Positions 21,832 to 34,294 of a stretch of DNA of 64,000 bases are shown here, in pieces (the stretch's first letter is position 1; each line of letters starts with the position of its first letter). The notes beneath the pieces are model-generated. The model worked only from the letters and a program-made list of their open reading frames with translations, made no database searches and was not told the origin of the DNA. The translations under genes were made by a program, and so were the position numbers. Origin of the DNA: Saposhnikovia divaricata (lineage: Eukaryota > Streptophyta > Magnoliopsida > Apiales > Apiaceae); assembly GCA_036435485.1 (NCBI GenBank), contig CM071595.1, positions 107,810,580 through 107,874,579 on the forward strand, in the 5' to 3' direction.

Positions 21832-24800
21832 TTGCAGGGCATCAGGAAGAGTACCCTAGTTATGGACAATGGATGTTCAGGACACATGATTGGAAATAAA
21901 GCCCTTCTATCAGAGTATGTTGAGAAGGCTGGTCCAAAAGTTTCCTATGGAGATGGCAACATAGGACGTACTCTGGGATATGGCAATATCAATCTTGGAA
22001 GTGTCATCATCACAAATGTAGCTATGGTTCCATGACTCAAGCATGATCTGCTATCTGTGAGTCAAAACTGTGACAGAGGATATTATGTAGATTTTCAGCA
22101 TGAATACTGTGAAATCATCAGTAAATCTACAGGGAAAGTTGTTCTAGTTGGACACAGGCGCAATAATATCTATCAAGCAAAGTTATTGGCAAACTCTGAT
22201 GGAAAAGCTGTGTGCCTGTCCACAAGATTGTCTAGTGAAGAGAGTTGGAAGTGGCATAAGAAACTCTCTCATTTGAATATGAACAACATTAATGAGTTGA
22301 TAAGAAAGGATCTTGTAAGAGGACTTCCAAAGTCTTTATTAAATGTTGATGGCCTGTGTGATTCCTATCAAAAGGCCAAACAAAGGAAGTCATCTTTCAA
22401 GAGCAAGTCTGAATCTTCAATTGTTGATCCTTATCATCTTCTACATGTTGATCTCTTTGGACCAGTGAATGTCTTGTCAATTGGAAGAAATAAATATGCT
22501 CTAGTCATTGTTGATGAACACACCAAATACACTTGGGTGTATTTTCTAGCAAAGAAGGATGAAACTTCATTAACTCTGATGGAGCATGTAAAGCTACTGG
22601 ACAAAGGATCAAAACACAAAGTCAAAATAATCAGAACTGATAATGGAACTGAATTCAGGAATGCAATAATGGAAGAATTCTGTAAGAACAGATGATTGAA
22701 GCAAGAGTTTTATGCACCTCATACACCACAGCAAAATGGTGTAGTTGAGAGGAAGAACAGAACCTTGATAGAAGCTGCCAGAACTATGCTTGATGAAGCA
22801 AAATTGCCAACCTATTTCTGGGTAGAAGCAGTTCAAACAGCTTGTTTTACTCAAAATGCCACATTGATCAACAAGCATGGAAAAACACCATATGAGATGG
22901 TGAGGGAAAAGAAGCCAAACCTGAAATATTTTCATATTTTTGGGAGCAAATGTTTTGTGTTGAAAACTCACCCTGAACAGTTGACCAAATTTGAGTTAAA
23001 AGCTGATGAAGGAATTTTTGTTGGCTATCCGCTGTCAACTAAGGCTTTCAGAGTTTATAATCTGAGAACTAAGGTGATCATGGAGTCAATTCATGTGTCA
23101 TTTAATGACAAGAAAATAACTGGACTTGAAGATGTAGATGAACATGATCAACTGCACTTTGAAAATGAAGACTTAATCTCTGATGAAGTAAACTCTGATG
23201 AAACTGATCTGACAAACTCTGTTGAAGCATACTCTGAACCTCTACTGGTAAACACTGAAGAAACTTCTCAGCCAGAACAAAGGGGAGAACCAGTTGAGGG
23301 GGAGCATGATCAAAATGATGACTCAAATTCTGATAGTGAGTCAACTGAAAAATCTGGATCAAACTCTGATGACTCAAACTCTGAAAGTGCAAAATCTGAC
23401 AGTTCAAACTCTGAGCAGTCAAATTCAGGGGGAGCCTCGGAAAATGAAGAAAGACAACAAGAAAATCAGGAGAACATGGATCAAGGGGGAGGATCACATA
23501 CTGATAGAAGCCATTTACCTTCTGCTAGGAAATGGACAAAATCTCATACACCTGATTTAATTATTGGAGATCCAGATGCAACAGTAAGGACAAGAAGTGC
23601 TACAGCAAGTGAATGTCTATTTCATGCATTCTTGTCTAAGAATGAACCAAAGAAGGTAGAAGAAGCTTTTCAAGATGCTGACTGGATAACAGCAATGCAA
23701 GAGGAGTTAAATGAATTTGAAAGAAATGAAGCATGGACCCTTGTACCTAGACCAAAGAATTGATCTGTTATTGGTACTAGATGGGTTTTCAGAAACAAAA
23801 CTGACAGTGAGGGAGTTGTTACAAGGAACAAGGCTAGACTTGTGGCGAAAGGCTATTCACAGCAGGAAGGAATAGACTATGATGAAACTTTTGCTCCTGT
23901 TGCAAGATTGGAGGCAATAAGAATTTTTCTAGCATATGCCTCTCACAAGAAATTCAAGGTATTTCAGATGGATGTGAAAAGTGCTTTTCTGAATGGGAAG
24001 CTTGAAGAAGAAGTGTTTGTTGAACAACCACCAGGTTTTGTGGACCCAAAATATCCAGACTATGTCTATAGGCTGGATAAGGCACTCTATGGACTTAAGC
24101 AGTCACCAAGAGCATGGTATGAAACTCTGGCTCAATTTCTTTTAGAAAGTGGGTTCAACAGAGGTGCAATTGATAAAACACTGTTCTACTTTAACTATGG
24201 TGATGACTTGCTTTTAGTTCAGATATATGTTGATGACATAATTTTTGGGTCTACTAATGATAAACTCTGTAAAAAGTTTGCCAAGCTCATGCAGTCCAGG
24301 TATCAAATGAGCATGATGGGAGAGCTTAGCTATTTTCTAGGCCTACAGGTGAAGCAAACAGATGATGGGATTTTCATAAATCAAGTAAAATATACCAGAA
24401 ATCTTCTCAAGAAATTTGGTATGATTGACTGCTCATCTACATTAACTCCCATGGCAACAACAACAAAGTTGGACAAAGACACAGGAGCTTCAGTAGATAT
24501 GACAAACTACAGAGGCATGATAGGGTATCTTCTTTATCTAACAGCTAGCAGGCCTGATATTATGTATGCAACTTGTCTCTGTGCAAGGTTTCAGGAAGAT
24601 CCCAGAGAACCACATCTAACAGATGTGAAGAGGATTTTTAAGTATGTCAAGGGAACCATAACCTTAGGTCTGTGGTATCCTAGAGAATCAGATTTCAAGC
24701 TACTTGGTTACTCTGATGCAGACTTTGCAGGCTGCAAGATAGACAGAAAAAGCACCAGTGGAAGTTGTCAATTTCTGGGTGATAGACTTGTTTCTTGGTA

Positions 24801-25120
24801 TTGCTGCTGGTAGCTGTTGTGCACAGATTCTGTGGATGAAGAATCAATTGCTGGATTATGGATTGAGGTACAGTAAAATACCTATTTACTGTGATAATCA
24901 AAGTGCTATTGCTATGACAGGTAATCCAGTACAGCATTCAATGACCAAGCACATCAGCATAAGATACCACTTTATCAGAGAACATGTAGAGGAAGGGAAT
25001 ATTGAGCTTCATTTTGTGTCTACAGAACAACAGCTTGCAGATATTTTCACCAAGCCATTGAGTGAAGCTGTATTTACAAGGCTGGTAAATGAACTAGGAA
25101 TGGTCTCTGGCTTTGACTAG
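21832..25120 (+). pseudogene. pol: copia B pol (stops and a 50-nt deletion)
   Basis: The same domain order as copia A pol. The protease motif is altered from DSGCSG to DNGCSG, which removes the conserved serine after the catalytic aspartate. Integrase keeps HLNMNNINELI, HVDLFGP, RTDNGTEF and GVVERKNR, but its CxxC is altered (CDSYQ). RT keeps YVDDIIFGS. Stops are TGA 22033, TGA 22693 and TGA 23761. Near 24801 about 50 nt are missing relative to copia A. This removes the RNase H segment with the TVEAEYI catalytic glutamate and shifts the frame, with short GTAT repeats at the edges. The terminal part is read in the next frame to TAG 25118-25120. The protein would be catalytically dead. Confidence 0.92.
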
Positions 25121-26546
25121 AGATATTGGTTAGACTCAAAATTTTACTTAAGTAATGTGTTGCTCATGTTTCTGTGATATGTTAACTGCTATGTGAATTC
25201 TGTTGATAAACTCTGCTATGCAAACTCTGTTCTTTAACTGTTAAACTCTGATAGCATGCTCTGTAGGTCATACACTGTTGACATGTTAGCTAAACTCTGA
25301 GAAACTCTGATAATGTTTTTGTCTGAATGTTAACACCAATGAAGAAATTTGTATGAAGCATGATTCTCAATAATTAATCATGAATCATTCTAAGTTATTT
25401 GTGATCTAATCTTTGACTGTGCAGAAAATTAACACAACATGATACTGTTTCATATTTATAGCATCTCTTAGTTTATTTATCCTAAACTCTGAGTCTGTAA
25501 ATACTGTGTGCATTGCCTCTCATGAATAATTTCTGATGTTGATGAGCTCTAAACTCTGTTAGTTACACTCTGTTAAGTTAGATTCTGCTATTAGTCAACC
25601 CCCAAAGCAAATGTATATAGGTTACTAAAATTCCTTTAAGATTATGTTGGTGTCTAGGACGACCCAGGAACTTGCTGGTATATAGTAAGGGCTAAAATTC
25701 TCTAATTTTTGGTGACTAGTCGAAGACTAGAAAGACCCAGGAACTTATCAAAATGATAAGGGCTAAAATTATAGGATTTTTGGTGACTAGTTCCAACCTC
25801 TGATTACTGGAGAAACAAAAAAAAAGAAAAATTATTAGACGGGGGGGGGGGGGTATAAATCAATTAAATGTTACTGTATATAAATTGTTTTCTACAGAGT
25901 TTAGCATTCATCATACATTCAGTGTTTCCTATGAGAGTTTGTGCATTAAGTGTTTACTGATTTACTTTATGGATTTTATGAAAAATTAGATGCTCTAAAA
26001 ATTGAATTGGTAAACTCTGCTATACACACACATATATTCACACCTGTGCAGTTTTTGAAAGGATTATGGTAATGAAGTTGGAGAATTGACAAACGCTATG
26101 AATTTTGTCTAATACTCTGAGGTATATTTTCTTTCAGATATTTTATATACTTGGGGTAAAAAGAGTTTTTGTAAAATGAAATAAATTATTGACAACTGTT
26201 AATGAGTGTTGGAGTGTTAAAGTGTGTTGGTAATGGGAGAGAAATTAGCAGTAATTATTGCTATAGTTACTGAACGTGCATAGTTGTTCCATTATATGTG
26301 TGCCACGTGTCCCACTCACCCACTAATGTGTCCCACTTGCACATTAATTGAGTAATTGGTTGAGTGTATTAATGTTAAAACGATTGGGTTTTACTTTTTC
26401 ATTACAACTCTAATCATTTTTACTTACACGGTTATTTTCTCTGCACACAACCCACTCACAGTTACTTGCTATCTCATTTGCACATTTTCACAAACACCTT
26501 TGCTACATATCTTTTTCACTCATATTTTCTTCTCAAATCGATTCTA
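25121..26546 (+). other. copia B pol to post-pol ORF spacer
   Basis: A non-coding spacer homologous to 14910-16277. It holds many AAACTCTG motifs, the two-unit CCAGGAACTT...GACTAGT repeat at about 25655-25791 and a G run near 25842-25852. No credible ORF. Confidence 0.7.
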
Positions 26547-29500
26547 ATGGCCACTAAAGCTTTTACTGCCCAAGGATTATTGTTTGTTCCTAACAATTAT
26601 GCAGCCCCATTGAACAATGAAAACGTTCCAGAGGCGTTTCATTTGATTCAAAACTTTTTGGGAGATTCAGAGATTGGTACAGCTCTAGTCGAACCACAAA
26701 CGCTTTCTGCCACGCAGATTGCTACTTTCTGGAAAAACTCTGTGTATGATGATAGAGGAGGGAATGGGAATCCATCAATTGTTTTCACTTATGAGGAGAC
26801 AGAGTTTGTGATTACTCCTACAACAGTTAGAGACACTATGGGTTTTGATACACACACTTCACACAGTGTTGCTGGTGAGAATCAATTGAAAAAGATGTTG
26901 CAGCAACTTGGTTGTTCAGACTCTCTAGCAAGACATGGTAATGTAAAAAGGCCAATGCTCAGGAAGGAATGGAGTTTCTTCGTTGATTGAATCACAAGAG
27001 CTTCAAATCGGGTATTCTCTTCTCTATGGAAGTAATTTCGATTTTGGTAGACTTGTTTTAATGAATATAGGTGACAGGTTGTCAGAGTCTAGTACTGTCT
27101 ACTTTGCTAGATTTTTTCAGTTATTATTTACTGCCTGTGTTCCTGGTGTTGAGATTGCTGAGAATGACACCATACTAGCTTTTAAGGTTAATAAGAGGAT
27201 ATTCTCTGATTTAACCAACAAAGATGCTAACAAGGAGCAATTACCTGATTTGGTGTTGCCTCTTGCACTTCAAAATTTCCTACACCAACCTCAAGAACCT
27301 CCACAGCCTGAGTCTGAACCTACAAACTCTGAACCTCACCAACCTACAAACACTGAACCCATTCAACCACCTACAAACACTGAACCTCAAACTTTAAACA
27401 CAAACCCAACCTCAACCTGAACAACAACCACCTCTTACCCAACCCAAACTAGAACATGGAGGTAGAAGAAAACACACAGCAGCAAATACACAGCATCGAT
27501 TAGCTAAAGCTAAAAGAGAATCTGTTAAAATTCATAAGGAGTTTGTCAGGCCTAAAAGGGCTAGAAAGGAAAGGGCAAACAGACCTCCATCACCTTCTAT
27601 TTTAGATGATTTTACTGAAGAAGAGACAATTGAAGTGCCTCATGTTAAAAGAAGAAGATTGATTCTTGATGACTCTGATGAGGAAATGAACTTTGAAGCT
27701 CCAGAGGTGATTTCCAAGGAAATACCTACTGTTGAGACATATACTGCAGAAGAAGCTGCCAATACCAGTTCAAACTCTTCTCAGAGTATACCAGTTCAAA
27801 CTGATGCTAAGCACACACCTTTTTCTCAACCTTCACATCAACATGACATTGAAGCTGAACACTTTGCCAAGAATTCAAGGGATTGGTATAAGTCAGATTG
27901 TATTTTTCCTATTGAAAGAGCAGCTAAATTTATGCATCAATCTGCCAACAAGATTTCAAATCCTGATATTCTCTCAAATTTGCAAGCCAGCATTGTTCAA
28001 GTCAAAACTCTGAATGAAAGATTTCATGAATCTCAAAAAGCTATTAATGAACTGAGAGCTGATATTGTTGCTAGAGATATGACTGTGCAGAGGGATAATC
28101 AGGCAAAGTTTAAGAACATTTCCAAAGCTCAAGAAACTCTGTTTCAGAGGCTAGGTCAAGTTGAACAAAATCAGAATGTCTTGTTTTGGAAGATTGATTC
28201 CATTGCTAACTCCTTGGAGCTGATTACATCTATACTGATTCCTGATGATGTTAAAAAGGGGGAGAGAGTTTCTAAGTCTAAGTGCAGGCAATCTCAAACT
28301 CTGACTAAGGAGGATGATACTGAAGATGGAGGAGCAGGAGCAAATGACAAAGGGAAGAGATTAAGAATAGATCAAAGTCTGAGATCTAGCAAGTCTTCTA
28401 AGTCAAAGTCTGTTGGAATAATTACTGATGCTCAGGGTACTTCAAATACCAGGAGTTTATTATTCACTGAAAATCCACTGATTGATGAAAAATTGGCTGC
28501 TAAGTTATTTCTAGAAGAAAATCAAGAAGAAGTTACTATTGAAGACATTAAAGCTGAAGAAAAGAATTTACAAGAAGAACATCAGAAAGCTTTAAAGTCT
28601 GGAAAATTTAAGAAGAAGGAAAAAGATCCTAGGCCTGTTCTTAAAGGCATTGTGATTAAAGAAAATGTTGGTGATGATCAAAGATCACAATTATCTAAGA
28701 AACCAATAGAAGCTGAAGCTAGATTGAAGCTAAAAGGCATTGCTAAAGAAGGAGAAGATTCAAAGAAGAAGAATACAACCTCTGTTGCTACACAAGTTGT
28801 ACAGAGATCTTTATCTACTCAGATGCAAATGGTTTTTGGAAAACCAATACTTCAAGATCCAACTTTGATGACTGGAGGTACTACTACTGATTTTTTGCAT
28901 GGTAGAGCTTTAACTGGCATGCAAGGTCGAGATAAATCTGGATTGGGCTCTCATAAAGAAGTCAGAATGAATACTGGTCCTCGAGATCCTTCATCACTGG
29001 ATGTTCCAGGTCTTGATTTTACTCAAGAGAGTTTAGACAGACTGGAGTTAGTACAGTTGATTCATCAAAGAAGTTTGGACAAAGATTTTCTATTGTATTT
29101 CATGGAAGATGGTACTGTGTACAAAATTGGTGAGTATGATCTTGATTTGAAGCTATGGGAGGAATTAGAATATGTTCTATATCTCTTCAAGGTGAAAAAT
29201 CAAAGGACTCAACAAGCTACAAATGTGCTAAAGAAGAAGATGCTGCATAATTTGGTAGTCAGAGGTATGAGATACAACAGTCATGTCCCAAAGTACAGAG
29301 ATTATCATGGGAATATTGTTGAGATGAAGAAGGATATTGCTAAACTGAAGACAGACCTGGGTATAACAGTTCTTGATTTTAACTCAGAGTCAGCAAAAGC
29401 ACAGTTTATCAGACTGGGGAATGAGATGAGAAGAAACAAAATCTATGATCTGAGGTTTGCTATCTATCAAACTGGTGAAGATGATCCTAAACTGAAGGAG

Positions 29501-29599
29501 ATTAAGGAAGTTATGCAGACAGAACTTGAAAATGCAGAATGAAGATTACTTATAGACTATCTCAGATCAACACCAGATGTTGAAGAAATTAAGGATTAA
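26547..29599 (+). pseudogene. copia B post-pol (env-like) ORF
   Basis: The largest preserved copy of the third ORF, about 1,000 codons in three frames. The N-terminal domain runs from ATG 26547 to TGA 26988, where about 60 nt present in copia A are missing and the frame shifts. The next part (26983-27420) is rich in proline, threonine and glutamine. After another shift, 27635-29542 gives 635 codons with a basic stretch (HVKRRRLIL), a long charged coiled coil and a conserved C-terminal block (SLDRLELVQLIHQRSLDKDF, then KYRDYHGNIVEMKK). A TGA at 29540 precedes the original TAA at 29597-29599. No signal peptide or membrane helix is visible. Other Sireviruses place an env-like ORF here. Its role is unknown. 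Confidence 0.82.
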
Positions 29600-29730
29600 A
29601 GCTCTGTAAGAATTTTTCTGTAGATTTTGTTAAGTAGAAGTTAAACTCTGTTTGTATATTAAACACTTTATTTGTTTATTTGTTTTGACATCATCAATTA
29701 TTGTTAAACTTGGGCATTTTTGCTAATGAA

Positions 29731-29744
29731 CAAGTTGGGGAGAT
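29731..29744 (+). other. polypurine tract of copia B
   Basis: CAAGTTGGGGAGAT immediately before the 3' LTR at 29745. Copia A (54261-54272) and copia C have the same motif with one more G. Confidence 0.85.
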
Positions 29745-30262
29745 TGTTAGAAATAATTGATGTGAATATTAATCAGTGTTTAAGTGTTACAGTGAATTAT
29801 CAGAGTTTAGCTAGAAGCAGTCAGAGTTTAGTTAAACGCTGACGGTTGGAAGCTCGATAGAGTTTGTTAAACTCTGTCTGGAGGCAGCGTCTACTGGTCA
29901 ACAGTGTTTGAAGAATTATTATGGAAGCAATATCTTTGAAGATTGAATAGCTGTCAAAGAGATTGAGTTGACTAAGTAGACGTGTAGCAATCGTAATTAA
30001 TATCAATTGTATAGCTAATTTATAGGAGTATCAATTATCGATTGTATAGAAGCTGTATATCTTATAAATACAGTTAAGTAAACTCTAGATGGGTATCGAT
30101 CATAGTGAAACATTATTCATTGTAACCTAAGAAGCTCTCTATGATAATTTACATCACTGAGAGAGGAGTTATTAATTCCAAACAGTTTTAAATTGTTTAA
30201 ACGTGTATTTTATTGTTAATCTCTCATACGATCTTGATTATAATTGTGTATTCGGCCTAACA
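29745..30262 (+). repeat. 3' LTR of copia B
   Basis: 518 bp, TGTTAGAAATAATTG to TTCGGCCTAACA, followed by the AATGT duplication at 30263-30267. Confidence 0.95.
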
Positions 30263-30267
30263 AATGT

Positions 30268-30406
30268 ATTTTGCAAAACCAACTATTCCTGATCAAACTC
30301 TGAAGACTGGAGGTACTAATTTTCTACAAGGCAGAGCTTGCATGTCTAAGCAAAGTCGAGATACATCTGGCTTGGGCTCACATAGAGAAATTAGAGTGAA
30401 TACTAG
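30268..30406 (+). pseudogene. copia A post-pol ORF, middle segment
   Basis: A 139-bp island of copia A between copia B and element D. It continues the frame broken at 18977 with KPTIPDQTLKTGGTNFLQGR and GLGSHREIRVN, which match the same block in copia C on the minus strand. It ends at the ACTAG duplication used by element D, and the ORF resumes at 53494. Confidence 0.9.
30402..30406 (+). other. left target-site duplication of element D (actag)
   Basis: ACTAG before the D 5' LTR, repeated at 53489-53493 after the 3' LTR. Confidence 0.93.
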
Positions 30407-33022
30407 TGTAATAACCCTAACTTTTAGAATGCTACAGTGCCTAAATGAATAGCAATTTTGAGGATTTAGGGAAATTGTATGTAAGTACCCTAGATTTGAA
30501 ATGGAAAATGAATAATCAGGAACCATATTAGTGTTGTACTATGAAAATGAGTGACTCAAAATGATAATGGATTTCAGAAATTCCTGAATATGGACTTTAA
30601 GGATTTTCGATTTCGATTGAGACTCTATTGAATGTGATATTAAGGAGTATAGAAATGTTAAATGGTTTATATCTTGAGGAAATAGTGAAATTAGGATAAA
30701 CCAAGGAGTGATCAAGTCAAGGAAATGCCAAGGGAATTTAGATTGTTAAACGAGTTTGAGAATGCTTGAGAACCTGAGAGACAACCGGGAGAGCAACTTC
30801 TGAGAAAAAGAGAATATACCAAGGATATTGGATCTAATATCTACTTGAGGATTAGAATCACCCTAACACACTAATATATTATGTGGGAGAGGATATTATA
30901 TATCCAAGGAATTTACAAAGGAGAAACCACTGAGACGATCACAGAATTCATTCGATGAATCAAATGACGAGAGAACTTTGAACGAAGCCCAAACAAAAGC
31001 CCAAGGACATGGGGAGAAGCCCAAATATGGCCCAACCCAAGAAAGGGGCTGATATTTAGTGGATTAAAGAGGGAAACCAATTGGCTTAAGATTTTATAAC
31101 TGGAAGGATGAAAGAGCAAAATGCATAAAGCTAGGGACTTGTGTGCAATTACAAGTGCAGTAACATGTGATAAAGCTTGCACTTGGCACCCTTGCATTGG
31201 CCAACCTAAAGTAGCTTTATGAGAGGATAATATCAGATGTAGATACATGATACATATCATTTCATAAGGTAACCAAGATAGAAAAGGAAGAAAATACAAA
31301 ACTCTTCCAAACTGCCCACCAAGGACACAACTCAAAGAAAAATTCATATCTCAAGATCTAGAGCTTCTAAAATCACCAAATTTTAACCATAGCTTCTCCA
31401 CTCTATGGGGAAGATTCGTACAAAATTTCATGACAATCCAAGTAGTATAGCCTAGTCAAATCCATGCTCAAAGTGGGAGAACCAAACCTGTCCAGGTTCT
31501 GGCCAGTAGCAAGATGGGGCTCAAAACCCTAGCTCCCATGGTTGGATTCTTGTGTTCTATAGCTTAAAACAAAGGTAATCAAGATCCCAAGGTATGTTCA
31601 AAATCTTAGCTTCAAATATTGAGTATAGCTATGTCAAAAGATGGATCAAAAATGATGATGAATAGTGATTTTCAAGAACTAACTTTGTGTTCTTGATTTC
31701 TTTTGATTGATTCAAGTGTACTAAGGCTACTTAAGGACTATTCAAGGCTTACTAGGGGTTATTCACTCTTCAAAGAAGGTATAAATGTTCTCACCCTTAT
31801 GAGTTTATGGTTGATCTTGGGTTAGTTTAGAAGTTAAGTGATATAAACCATGAAATCTTGATTATATAGTGGTGGATATGTGTTTTGATTGAATATGAAA
31901 GGAGTATGTGCTTGTAACCATGGTTGGTAAGATGACCACATGGTGTAGGTGATGGTGTATAAGGTGGATGATGGATTTGGAGGAGTAATATTTTGGAAAG
32001 TATGAAAATATAGCCGTTATAATGCCCGATTTTCGTTAAAACAGTGATTATTTGTTACAAAACAGGGAAACCCGAATCTGTACAGGTCAGTAGGGTATCC
32101 CAACTGGTCAGAATAAGATAGGTCTTAGTTCATAGATCGTTTTGATAAAAAGTACGTTAAAATCTGATGAACGGTTTAGGAGAAAAGTCAGTTTTAGTGA
32201 ATGACGTTCGAGAACCGAGAAAACGTAGTTGTACCAACTTTGAGGCTATAACTACCATACTTAGACATTTTTAAAAATTATGAAACTTTGGGATGTTATA
32301 ATAGGGTGATCAAAGAACCCTTACCAACTGACCTTGTGTCAAATTGTGGAATTTATGAATTATGAGGATTTTTACAGTCGAGAGTGGTTGTTAAGGAAAA
32401 AATGTAAATCGTTAAGAACTTTAATCGGGAATAAGAATGGTTAAGTCCTCAAGACCTTTTGAGATAGTAATGGGATATTGTGAGAGTGTTATTATATGAG
32501 TGTAGGTGGTTAAGTGGAATATATTCTGATAATGATCCTTTTCGTGTTTATAGAGACTTCGGGAGAGCCACGAGCTATACTTCCGACTTACAGAGATCGA
32601 GGCAAGATCCTTCTATCCCTACTTTGAAAATTATTTATCTTCGGAATAAAAATGATATCATGGAATATATATATATATGATGCTATTGTTGCTATGTTGT
32701 AAAGAATACATTTCCTTGATTTTGGGAAATTAAAGAGAGATGGATATGATTTATGAAATATGGATATAGAGATGATTACGAATGGAGCGAATATGCTCTA
32801 TGGTAAAAGAGATATGAAAGGGAATGGTATCAGTTGTTATCTAGGGTTATATGGTTTATAATACTATATTAAAAATATTCTTTTTGAGTATCAGTGGTTT
32901 AATAAATATTATTTGATTATTATTTACTACTCTTAAAATAGACGGAATATTTTATGAATATAAAAGTATGTTTGATTTCTTGAATATGAAAGAGATGTCT
33001 GGATCATAATCAAAGCATTATG

Positions 33023-33101
<79 letters not shown>

Positions 33102-34280
33102 ATAGAAGTAATGTGCGAGAATGAAAATGATATGAGTGAATGATATGTGGAAATGAAAGCGAGAAAATGGAAACGTGGAATGATATTTTATAAATGGAAT
33201 AATGATTTGACAAAAAGGGGGATAGCAACAAAAAGCGTAGGAGGCTGTGTGCGGCACAGTCCAGCAATCAATATTTTATTTCGGCCCAAGAGTTGCCGAA
33301 GGAGGATGTAGTGGTGTACCTTCCTCCAGGGGATGTAGTGGTGTACCTTCCTCCTTCTACCGGTAGTAAAAAGGACGGGTACGGAGGGCGACTGATCATC
33401 ATCCTTACGTATTCGGCAACAGTGAAAATCCCCAAAAACTTGAAAGAAAGAATTGAAAATGGTTTTCAGATTTCTATACTGAAAACAGAATAATGATATG
33501 AGATGATGGAATTGTTTTTACAGTAATAAGGGAAACTGATTTTATATTATTTTTATATAATTGTTGTATAAAAAAAAAGGAAATGGAAAGATTGTATTGA
33601 GAGATGATGTGCAAATGATATATTATTTTGAAATATTATGCTGTGGTGATGTAATGGTTTTTAATTATTATAGAAGAAAAACTGATATTATATTATTTTA
33701 GAAGAAAAACTGATATTATATTAGAAGAGAAGCTGATATTAGAATGCTATATATTTCTTTTAGTATAAAAATATTTGGAAGGAGTAGTTATCAGAAAAAA
33801 AAAAAATTCTTTTTATAATAATTATGATTTGTCTTCTGTTTATTATACAGATATATTTATGTTTCTTTTGAAGCTAGTTTATAAAATTTATCTTGCTGAG
33901 CTATTATAGCTCACTCTTGCTATTTATTTATATAACAGCTAGATCAGGTGCCGAAACGTCGCAGTACAACCCGGAAGAGGGTAAAGGGGAAGTCTACCTT
34001 ATGAGAGAGTATCGACACCTGTTCTCAAGGTAGTATATACTTATATATGGGTATAATAGATGGTATTCTGGGATTGTAACAATAGTTTATTTTTAACTGC
34101 TATCATTTATGGATGTTGTTCTTTGAGCATATGACTGGTTTGTGTTAATATTAAAGTGTGGGGTCTATTGTGTGAGTTTTATTATGCATTTATATTCCAG
34201 CTGCCAAGAGTAGAATTTTAATGAATGGAAATTGGACCGTGATGACCTGGATCCATGACCCCGGATCTAGGGGCGTCACA
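30407..34280 (+). repeat. 5' LTR of element D
   Basis: 3874 bp, TGTAATAACCCTAAC to GGGGCGTCACA. It includes a TA microsatellite at 33024-33098, a two-unit 25-bp repeat at about 33303-33354, and a GTG-initiated short basic ORF near 33948-34004. A possible 5' leader intron may run from a GTAGTA donor near 34031 to a TTCCAG acceptor at 34200. Other short ORFs in the LTR, including those over the TA run, look meaningless. Confidence 0.95.
33024..33098. repeat. TA microsatellite in element D 5' LTR
   Basis: About 37 TA units. The 3' LTR has about 35 at 52238-52307, while E's LTRs have only a short TA run at the matching place (near 36837 and 44290). Confidence 0.95.
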
Positions 34281-34282
34281 GA

Positions 34283-34294
34283 TGGTATCAGAGC
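34283..34294 (+). other. primer-binding site of element D
   Basis: TGGTATCAGAGC (initiator-Met tRNA complement), two bases after the LTR. Confidence 0.93.

Larger units (their letters stand above)
18978..30262 (+). mobile_element. Sirevirus-like Ty1/copia element B (complete, 11.3 kb)
   Basis: A full-length element, uninterrupted by other insertions, with two 518-bp LTRs and AATGT duplications, inserted in copia A's post-pol ORF. Gene order matches copia A. Gag and pol are clearly homologous to A's, but the LTR is a different subfamily. The LTRs differ at about 15 positions by eye (around 3%). Numerous stops, an A-run frameshift in gag and deletions in RNase H and the post-pol ORF make it non-autonomous. 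Confidence 0.95.

Noticed and set aside
30913..31347. 144-codon minus-strand ORF in the D 5' LTR
   Set aside because: The other LTR copy, about 98% identical, does not preserve it at this length, so it is not under constraint.
33018..33257. ORFs made of IYIYIY repeats at the TA microsatellites (also 52232-52465 and 58202-58435)
   Set aside because: They are translations of TA runs with no coding character.
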